Of a stretch of 64,000 bases of DNA, positions 40,413 through 49,124 are shown piece after piece (position 1 is the first letter of the stretch; each line of letters opens with the position of its first letter). The notes beneath the pieces are model-generated. The model searched no databases and was not told the DNA's origin. It worked only from the letters and a program-made list of their open reading frames with translations. The translations under genes and the position numbers were made by a program. This DNA comes from Porodaedalea pini (Eukaryota > Basidiomycota > Agaricomycetes > Hymenochaetales > Hymenochaetaceae): assembly GCA_002794775.1 (NCBI GenBank), contig NBAY01000075.1, forward strand, positions 62,001-126,000, in the 5' to 3' direction.

Positions 40413-42487
40413 TTTCGCTCATCCATCGCAAGGTATGATCCTTGGGAAAGCTGCGTTACATCATTCTGACTTCCAATCCTTCTAGAACTTGAATTACCTT
40501 CATCTCGATTACAATATGAATCTGAAGCCGGTAAAGACGCTTACGACGAAGGAACGCAAAAAGTCTCGCTTTGGAAATGCATTCTATATGTGCCGTGGAA
40601 TTCGTCGCCTCACGAAGCTCGTTGTCGATGCGCACGTCCAATTCTGGCTTGGCAATGTGGATGCCTTCCAACTGGCGGATGCATTGCAGTATATTTTCGC
40701 ACATATCGGCGCGCTCACCGGGATGTACCGTTACAAGCCAAACGTATGCGTCAGGTCCGGACGTGCAAGGATCTCAAGCATTTAATCTACTATCGCTTCA
40801 ATACGGGACCTGTCGGTAAGGGCCCAGGCTGTGGGTTTGGGGCTCCAGGTTGGCGAGTGTTGCTCTTCTTCATGCGTGGAATTGTACTGCTGCCTGAGCA
40901 CTGGCTCGGAAATTTGCTTGCGCGTCAGTTCGAGGGTTCGCAACAGTAAAGGAATCGCAAAGACGGCCACGAAGCAGCGTGTCGAATCACACTATGACTT
41001 GGAATTACGCACTGCCGTGATGCACAATATTCTTGATATGATACCGGAGTCGATTAAGCAAAACAAGGCGAAGACTATCTTGCAGCACTTGTCGGAAGCG
41101 TTGCGCTGCTGGAAGGCAAACAGTACGTCGTTTGGTTGATTCTGGACTCTGCGTGATAAGCCTTATTCTACAGTTCCATGGAAGGTCGCGGGCATGCCGA
41201 CTGCGATCGAGAACAACATCTTGTGGTACATCAAGAGCAAGGCGGACTGGTGGTGCTCGGTTGTGCACTACAATCGCGAGCGTATCAGGCGCGGTGCGAC
41301 TGTCGACAAGGCTGTGGTCAAGAAGAACATAGGGCGTCTTACTCGACTGTACTTGAAAGCTGAGCAGGAGTGTCAGCATGCTTACCTCAAAAATGGTCCG
41401 TACGTTAGTGCTGAGGAGGCCGTTGCAATCTACACATCGACGGTCCACTGGCTTGAGAGGCGGAAATTTGCTCCCATCCCATTCTCGTAAGATTCAATTA
41501 ACTACATCTTTCAATAGCTCTCACTGATGTTTACATACAGTCCCCTTTCGTACAAGTATGACACGAAGTTGCTCGTGTTGGCTCTCGAGAAGTTGAAAGA
41601 GGCGTACAGCGTCAAAGGTCGTCTTAGTCTTAACCAATTCTAGCGTGAGGAGCTTGCTCGCATTGAGCAGGCGTATGACAATCCACACGAATGTATGTTC
41701 TTTTTCTAATTGGTCGTAGGGTGTAGCTAATTGATTCGCATGCAGGTCTGTCTAGGATCAAGTGTCTCTTGCTCACTCAGCGAGTCTTCAAAGAGGCAGG
41801 CATTGAGTTCTTTGACACATATGACAAGCTCATCCCTTGCTACGACATCGAACCCGTTGAGAAGATTACAGAAGCATATCTTGACCAGTTCTTATTCTTT
41901 GAGGTTGACAAGTGCAGACACCGAACCTCCTCCCCTTCTAGTGTACAAGTGGTGCCAGGGTATCAATAACTTGACGGACATCTGGAAGACGAGCGAGGGC
42001 GAATGCGTAGTGATGATGGAGTCCGTACTTTCGAAGGTCTACGAAAAGATTGACCTGACCCTTCTCAACCGTCTGCTTCATCTTATTCTCGACCATAATC
42101 TTGCGGACTATATCACAGCGGATAATAACTGTGTTCTCACCTACAAAGATATGGCACATACGAACACACACGGGATGATCCGTGGTCTGCAGTTCTCTGC
42201 CTTTGTCTTCCAATACTATGATCTTGTCCTCGATCTTCTCGTCCTCGGCTTGCAACGCGCAAGTGAAATGGTAGGTCCCCCACGACTGCCCATTAATTTC
42301 CTGCAGTACCGTGATTCGGCGACCGAGACACGCCATCCAGTCCGTCTCTATTCTCGTTCATTTGATCATTTGCATATTTTATTCCGCTTCACCGCCGAGG
42401 AATCACGCGACCTTATACAACGTTACCTCAACGCGAATCTGGATCCAACAAACAACAACATTATTGGGTATAACAACGAGAGATGTT
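40413..42487 (+). pseudogene. PRP8 fragment (part 2)
   Basis: Starts inside the exon end SIAR/HRK with the intron GTATGATCC...CCTTCTAG (40434-40485), then [76 protein letters not shown] and [15 protein letters not shown], and finally [11 protein letters not shown]. This is the long conserved central region of Prp8. Introns are retained (for example near 41125-41175 and 41490-41545), but there are frameshifts near 40739 and near 40946, and some exon joints no longer read through. It overlaps part 1 (20192-20674) by about 75 bp and carries on exactly where that stops. Confidence 0.88.
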
Positions 42488-43640
42488 GGCCGTTGAAGGG
42501 AAGTGAATCTCGTTTGGCTTCAGGCATCGCACACTACCTCACTTTACGAAGGATGACTTCAGCCCAGAGGCGCGCGGTTTCGTTGAGAACTCGTATCTTT
42601 GTGGATTAACTCCTCAAGAGTTTTTCTTCCACACTATGGCTGGTCGCGAAGGTTTGATCGATACCGCTGTCAAGATGGCTGAGACTGGTAACATTCAGTG
42701 TCGACTTGTAAAGCACTCGAAGATGTGGCTGTCTGCTACGACGGGACTGTACGAAACTCACTGGGTGACCTGATTCAACTCGTGTATGGCAAGGATGGTA
42801 TGGACGATGCTTTTATTGAACGGCAAACGATCAAAATGTTTGGTATCGATGATCGCGAGTTTGAACATCGCTATCGGGTCGACGTCATTGACCCGAAGGG
42901 TGGATTCCTTCCTGGTGTTTTGCAAGTCGGTATCGATGACTCATCCCTCGAGCTCCAGCAAAAACTCGATGAGGAATACGACCGTCTTCATGAGGATCGT
43001 AAATTGCTCCGTGAATTCATTTTCCCGGGCCGTGACAATTCCGCTGCCCACTATCTTCCTGTCAACCTGAACTGCATCGTGCAGAACGCAACGCAGAATT
43101 TCCATATCGACCGCAGAAAACTGAGCGATCTGGATCCGGTTTACATCATTGAGCAGGTGCAGTAGCTGGCAGACCGCCTCATCATTGTGCGCGGCGATGA
43201 TCTTTTAATAAAGGCGGCTGCCGAGAACGTTCCTCTTGCGTTCCGCATGCACCTCCGGGCGACTTTTGCCGCACGTCCAGTCCTAGAGGAGTTTCATCTC
43301 AACAGAGAAGCATTTGACTGGGTCTTGGGCGAGGTGGAGACGAAGTTCAACGAGTCGGTCGCTCATCCGGGCGAGATGTGCGGCACACTCGCTGCCCAGT
43401 CGATCGGTGAGCCGGCGATGCAGATGACACTAGATACCTTCCATTACGCTGGTGTTTCGAGTAAAAACGTCACGCTCGGTGTCAACGTCGCCGCGAATAT
43501 CAAGACTCCATTGCTCACAGTGTACCTGGACCCAGAAATTGCTGCTGTTGACACGAGGGCCAAGTCGGTGCAAACAGAACTTGCATACACATCGCTGCGT
43601 ACCGTTACAGCGGCGTTCGAGATCTACTACGATCCTGATC
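42488..43640 (+). pseudogene. RPB1 fragment b
   Basis: Reads (E)[18 protein letters not shown] in shifted frames, then [19 protein letters not shown] and [55 protein letters not shown] and [15 protein letters not shown] (bridge-helix/trigger-loop region), ending EIYYDPDP. One base is lost near 42710 relative to fragment a, shifting the frame. The seven residues PRLKEII, which in RPB1 as I know it follow TLGV, are absent although the frame continues ([13 protein letters not shown]). About 570 bp duplicate the end of fragment a. It ends at an intron donor (CCAAGTACTC) near 43640. Confidence 0.86.
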
Positions 43641-44460
43641 CAAGTACTCTTCATTTTCACTTTTCCACATGCGATCTATGTCTCCTCTTTCATCATGCTA
43701 TCGTATTGCAGCTATCGGAGCAGCATGGCCTCAACGCCTCAACACCTACCTCCAATTCATCCGCCGCCTCATAGTCCACTCTCAAGCCCGCCTCACAAGC
43801 ACCGCTGCCCCAACTGCATTTGACACATCCACCTCACTCACGTTTCGTCTGCTCGTACAGGAGATGCAGCGACTCATGCGTGACCCGTTCCTCGCAGACC
43901 GCTTCCACGAGTCCGTCGACCGCGGCAAGGGTGAGATCTTCCGCGCGTTCGCCCTCGTGCGCTTCGCGGACCGCGTCAGCCTCCGCCCGCTCGAGCGGCT
44001 CATCCTCGCTGCGTCAATCGCCGCCATGGGAGTGAGCACGGGAAACACTTCTGGCGCTCAAGCCCAGCAGGGATCAACACCGGGCACGGGTGTGCAAAAG
44101 CCGTTGGCGGATCAGGCGGCGATGATCATTCGCGTTGACTTTGAGAACAACGTGCTCGCGCTGTGCCAGCATCCGTACTTTGACCATGCCGATTTGTCAC
44201 CCGTGCAGGCGGGAAAACTGCTGCAATTTTTACTGTCTGACCCGCCGCGGGATGCACCGCTGCACGATGCAACGCAGCGCCAGGTACTTGTTGCTGCTGC
44301 GCAGACAAAATTTGGTGTTGAGATGGTTGCACCGATTCTGGTGCAGTTGTTCCAGAATCTCAGGTACGTTTTATCCCATTTTGTTAGCATGAAAGCTCAT
44401 CAAAATGTCGGTGTAACTTTCGCAGCCTCCCACTGCAGACATCCCTTGTCCAGGCCTTAA
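43641..44460 (+). pseudogene. NOT1 (CCR4-NOT scaffold) fragment
   Basis: After an acceptor TATTGCAG at 43709 it reads [25 protein letters not shown] and LLVQEMQRLMRDPFLADRF, then FALVRFADRVSLRPLERLIL, VLALCQHPYFDHADLSP and SDPPRDAPLHDATQRQVLV. These match my knowledge of fungal Not1, scaffold of the CCR4-NOT deadenylase complex. A retained intron (44365-44425) leads to LPLQTSLVQAL, where the sequence ends exactly at the ACTTGAGG terminal repeat (44461). The N-terminus and most of the protein are missing. Identification as NOT1 is from memory of the family and less certain than RPB1 and PRP8. Confidence 0.6.
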
Positions 44461-44703
44461 ACTTGAGGTAGTGGGCCAATGGGATGACAAGCTACAATTA
44501 CTGTTTTCTGTGCCTTTCAATTTACTTGAGGTAGTGGGCCATTAGGATGGCAAGCTACGATTACTGTTTACTGAATACTAAAAAATTCACTAATGAGAAT
44601 AATATTTTAGTATAGTTTGCAAGCTTTAGTCCTCTCATATAAAATGAAAGACACAGAAAACAGTAATCGTAGCTTGCCGTCCTAATGGCCCACTACCTCA
44701 AGT
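44461..44703 (+). mobile_element. MITE cluster: partial arm plus complete 180 bp element
   Basis: A 63 bp arm (44461-44523) is followed by a complete MITE (44524-44703) with inverted ends ACTTGAGGTAGTGGGCCATT. The layout copies that at 21038-21282: partial arm, then full element. Confidence 0.85.
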
Positions 44704-46511
44704 AATCAAGCAACCTTGGTCTTCTGGTCCTTGTGCCCTCCTGTCGTAAATGCCCCATGCACTCATGTTGAGCAACAGTTCGGTGGATTGTTGCTCAATG
44801 GATATCTATTACCCTGGCCAGGTCATGCACAGTGAAGAGTCGTGACTGATACAGTCTGAATATGATGTGTCTTGCATCATCTGAGAGTGCCTTGCCTGAA
44901 ACCATCATGGAATGAACTGAGAGGAGGAGGAAGTAGAGTGTTGGCTTTTGTGTTTGCATGGCAGTGTAGATCCTGACTTAGGGGTGTCTGGGATCAGTGG
45001 TCCTTTTGGGGACATGATCGTGTGCTCTGGGAGGTTAGGGGTTGGCTGTGGTAAGATCACTTGACATACCAGTACATGTTGGTATGCTTCGGTACACACC
45101 GGTATGTGTCAATATCGAGAACTGAGGTCGGAAACTCCTGCTGGGTCTGTCTCTGACCACTACGGAGTCAGTATGTGTGGGTAATCAACACCGGTATGAC
45201 AGGATTACTGCGAGTGACGATGTTCGGGTTACAGAGTAAGAGACGAGAGACGGTTGCGAGAGACGAGATGCTAAGATGAAGATGGAATGACTACAAGGTT
45301 TATGAGAACTAAGATGAATCACACTCAAGTTACCCTGTCTGAGGGAGACTCTGCGGTAGAACTGACTTGTCCTCTATCTACAACATGGGGCGCATATTTA
45401 TACTAAGTCCCAAAGATCTATCTACAGTTGATAATTTCCATATGGGCATAATGTGCATATCAGTTGAAACATAGAGAAGTTGAAAGGAAAAGTCATAGGT
45501 CATAGAGGCGTGCATAGAGAGCATAGAAATCAGAAGAACATAGGAAAAACATAAATCATAATGAAGAAGATCGTCCGCACCACGTCCGACCATACCAGTG
45601 CTCCACCAGAACTCAGATCGTCCAATCAGTATGTGGCTCCCATCGTCGGACAGCAGTCCGGTACGCGTCTTGGCTGTATGCTCCATGTGACTGCATCCCT
45701 AGTCATCCAGATAAGATCTCCGGTACATTCTGGTATGCTTTCGGAGGTCTCAGAACGTGTTGCTGACATGATTGCGAGGTTCTGATTCGAAACCGGACCG
45801 ATCAGATTCAGTCTGGTATGCGTCAGAACCAGTTCTTGAGTGCTTCTGGAGTGATCGGTGGTGATGGGATGATCGGCACGGCTCTACAGTGGTGGCTTGG
45901 CTAACATGTGCTCACATGCTCACAGGTGTTGGTAGTATGCACAGAAATTTGAGTGTAGCAGTTGAAGCACAAAGCAAATGGACAGGAAACTTGCAGGGAA
46001 GATAGCTTTTATGTGTCCGATAATTACACAAAAAGAATCATAATCTTAGCAGTCTTCTTGCCCGTGCTGCAAGACCTGTTGTGAGAAGAGGAAGGTGAAA
46101 AGAGCTCGAAGTGGAACACAAACCTTGCTGCTGCACCATGAACACTGCATGGATTGGCTTCAGACTTGCAGGAGCTGTTGGTATAGTCATATACTTAATT
46201 TACAGTCATGGGAAAGAATTTTATAGGTAGATGTAGGGGAGCCATAATTTTTGATCTCAGTGGAAATGTATGAGAGAACAGACTAGCTGCACTTGTTTGA
46301 TCTCCACCCACCTACACAGTCAATGTATTGCTCCCTATTTTACATATTTCTGCTCCTGAGAACCATGCCTATTTTTTGAGTACTTAATGAGCAGGTACTG
46401 CACAGAATTTACAGAGAAAATCAACATTTATTCTATTTTTTGACATTTTGGCTCAGATGCAGCTCATCTCACATGAAATGCATGTGTTGCAGGACTTATG
46501 AAAATGGCTGT
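44704..46511. other. Gene-poor region with scattered CCGGTATG-like words
   Basis: No gene seen. Between about 45060 and 45830 short words such as CCGGTATG, TTGGTATG, TCTGGTATG, ACATACCAG and CCGGTAC recur on both strands, perhaps the subterminal repeats of a decayed DNA transposon. A short hairpin TTGAGCAACA...TGTTGCTCAA is near 44768-44799. Confidence 0.4.
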
Positions 46512-46595
46512 AACATATATGGTATGCCATCCACTTATGAAGCTGACAAAAACCCAAATCGGGCTCCAAAAATTGGCCCACAACAAAAGATGATA
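46512..46595 (-). repeat. Repeat R1, copy 3, left part (split by pogo element)
   Basis: Reverse complement of about 18875-18970; continues on the far side of the pogo element at 48956-48990. The TA target is duplicated at 46594-46595 and 48956-48957. Confidence 0.85.
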
Positions 46596-48955
46596 CAGTG
46601 GAACCTGTCTATAAGAATCCTTGTAGATAAGAACTACCTGTACCTAAGAACTAAATTCTAGGTCCACTGACACGGTAGGCAGGAAATTCAGGGTCCTATA
46701 AGAACTATTGCTATAAGAAATAAGAACCAACCCTCTGGTAGAAATTTAAGGCAAAAATTCTTATATGGAGGTAGTCAGCTGACCATGTATATCCCCATAT
46801 GTCTGGACTGTGACAATATGTATCTTAGCAAACATGCCACCAATAGTTTAGTGACTTGCACAAACTAAATAATAAGCAAAAAAAAAATGATAGACACCTC
46901 TCTCCTCCTTCCCTATGTCACCATCTGAGGAGCTAGGCTGCACACAAAATCCAGACAGTACTCTGAAGGATGCCAGTGAAATTCAATGGTCATACTCTCA
47001 GGACAGCTCTCCCATGCTTCTTGATGCTTCTAGGCCAGATCCAGTCAAGGGTCCTGAGCTTCTCATACTTCCTGAACTTCCTGCACTTCTGGAAGCTGAT
47101 ATCCCACCAAAGAAGCCTTCTCATGGCAGAGCACCAAAACCAAAAACCTTTGGGAACCAGTCCATCACAGCCACTGTTCATCTGGTGCAGAAGTGCATTT
47201 CTTACACAAATGGTGATTGTCTCAAGATTCTCAGCTTTGCAGAGGGGCCTGGGAAAGGTCTGACTCACAAAAAAATTGCTGAGCAGTTCCAGAAAAAGTG
47301 ACCTACACTTAATGCGTCTACTGTGACAAAAATATTAGCCAAACGTAATGAATTGCACAGCTCAGTGCAGGCAGACCCCCATTTTGTATTTTTTAAATGG
47401 CCTTGACATGTCCACCTTCCACAATTGGAGGAGGCACTCACTCTTTGGGTTACTACTGCCATGGGCTAGATCAGTATCACAGCCACTGTGCTTAAAGTTA
47501 AGGCTGATTACTTTGCCAATCAGCTTAGCATATCAGACGATCAGTGCCTTACCCTTTCCAATAGCTGGGTTGAATTGTTTAAGCAGAGGCATGGACTTTG
47601 AGAGGTTCAGCTTCATGGAGAAGCTGCTTCTATATCACCAGAAGAAGTCACAGCTGCTTAGAAGTGTCTCCAGTCCACTCTTTTGGGGTTCAAGCCATGC
47701 GACATCTACAATTTTGACAAAACCGGTCTCTAGTACAGAATGCCAGCAGATCAGTCCCTAGCAACTCAGCAGATGTCCAGTGGAAAGGGTGATAAAACTC
47801 AGATTACCCTTGGGTTGGTTATAAATTTGGATGCATCAGATATGCCACTTTTTCTAGGCCATGCCTGGAAACCTCAGTGCTTCCAGAAGAAAGAAGGTGC
47901 CGATCTTGGGTTTTACTATTTTTGGAACAAAAAAGCATGGATGACAGGCTCAATTTTCAAGATGTGAGTGAAATAATTTTATTTATTTAATTTCTTGTTC
48001 TTAAATATGTTTTTTTAGCTTTCTTGAGGATCTTGACAGGGAAATGCGCATGCAAAATCACAAAATCTGCCTTGTAATTGACAATGCACCATCCCATATT
48101 TTTGACCTGAAGGCGCTTACAAATACCAAAGTCATATTTCTTGACCCAAACATGACATCACATATTCAACTATTGGATGCTGGGATCATACAGGCATTTA
48201 AAGCCCATTACCACCATTTATTCATCCTTGGAGCACTTGATTGTTACAAAGAAGGGGCTGAAAAGATCTATTTTATTGATCAGCTCCAAGGAATGTGACT
48301 AGTTTTGGAAGCATGGAGCCTCATAACAATGAAGACTGTCCAGAATTGCTGGAAGCACATAGGAATTCTCCATGCACATGCTGCCGAGTCCAAGAAAGGT
48401 CCAGTCCAGGATGCCAGTATCAAAGAAGCAGTTTCCGACCTTGAGAAGGTGCTGAAAGAACCTTCTGTAGAGGCAGTTGCACAAGGGAATGTACAGAAGG
48501 CCAAAGATCTCCTTAATCTGGAAGGGGAGAAGATCACAGAGGCTGAGTGGACGGATGCCGACATTCTCTCACAGGTTGAATTGAACCGAAAGGAAGCCGG
48601 TGGGGAACATATTCCTGAATTGGAGCCTCCGGAGCCTGAGCCCGAGTCTCTCATCACGCTTCCTGAAGCTTGCTGCGCGCTGACACAACTTGATGCACTC
48701 TTCTAGAGCCGGTCTGGTGATGAATTCAGCCAAGCTCAGAAGCTTTTTCCAAAGCTGAAGTGCATGCTTCGGAAGGAGATCAATAAGGGTCTTGAACAGA
48801 CAGATATCCGTAGTTACGCATCTTAATTCTATCAATTATACCCTAAATGGTAAATTTTATTTACATATTATTCAATACTGTGCACAAGAATTACCTGCCA
48901 TTAAGAACTGGAGAACCTGTCCACCGAAGTCAGTTCTTATATGCAGGTTCCACTG
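46596..48955 (+). mobile_element. pogo/Tigger-like DNA transposon, 2360 bp
   Basis: Left end CAGTGGAACCTGTCTATAAG and the inverse right end CAGTGGAACCTGCATATAAG form ~22 bp terminal inverted repeats with two mismatches. TA flanks both ends, the target of the Tc1/mariner-pogo superfamily. The flanks join to a continuous R1 repeat when the element is taken out, so the boundaries are certain to the base. It encodes a DDE_1-type transposase with several stops, so the copy cannot move itself. Confidence 0.92.
46915..48706 (+). pseudogene. pogo/Tigger-type transposase, nonsense-riddled
   Basis: One frame can be followed from 46915 to 48706 with an intron at 47964-48018 (GTGAGT...TTTTTAG). Readable: an N-terminal region with KGLTHKKIAEQFQ (helix-turn-helix-like), then a second DNA-binding part (LSISDDQCLTLSNSWVELF), the catalytic block YNFDKTGL, the second acid in LVIDNAPSH, and the third in PNMTSHIQLLDAGII, with 31 residues between the last two Asp. 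This is the DDD triad of pogo/Tigger (CENP-B-like) transposases. Stops occur at 47299, near 47408, 47467, 47599, 47660, 47731 and 48297. No frameshift is needed up to the last part. All are TGA or TAG. Confidence 0.85.
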
Positions 48956-49124
48956 TACTTCGTAAACTCAGTAATTGTAACATGATTTCTATTTTTGCCA
49001 GGATTTTTGAAAGAAGATACGGGATACGTAAACTCAATCGCAACGTGGGAATTGATGGCTCAGACTCGGAGGCAGTAACTTGAAATACCTCGCTCTGAGC
49101 CTTATACTCATTCACATCTTTCAA
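48956..49124. other. End of R1 copy 3 and CHL1 upstream region
   Basis: R1 sequence (TACTTCGTAAACTCAGTAAT) runs to about 48990. The rest is the putative promoter/5' UTR of CHL1; no element recognised. Confidence 0.5.

Noticed and set aside
38736..43640. Reading RPB1 and PRP8 pieces as functional genes
   Set aside because: Both are partial, fused to each other in mid-gene, and carry deletions and frame changes.
37281..44460. Retroposed (cDNA) origin of the gene-fragment arrays
   Set aside because: Introns are retained in the RPB1, PRP8 and NOT1 parts and no poly-A tract is seen.
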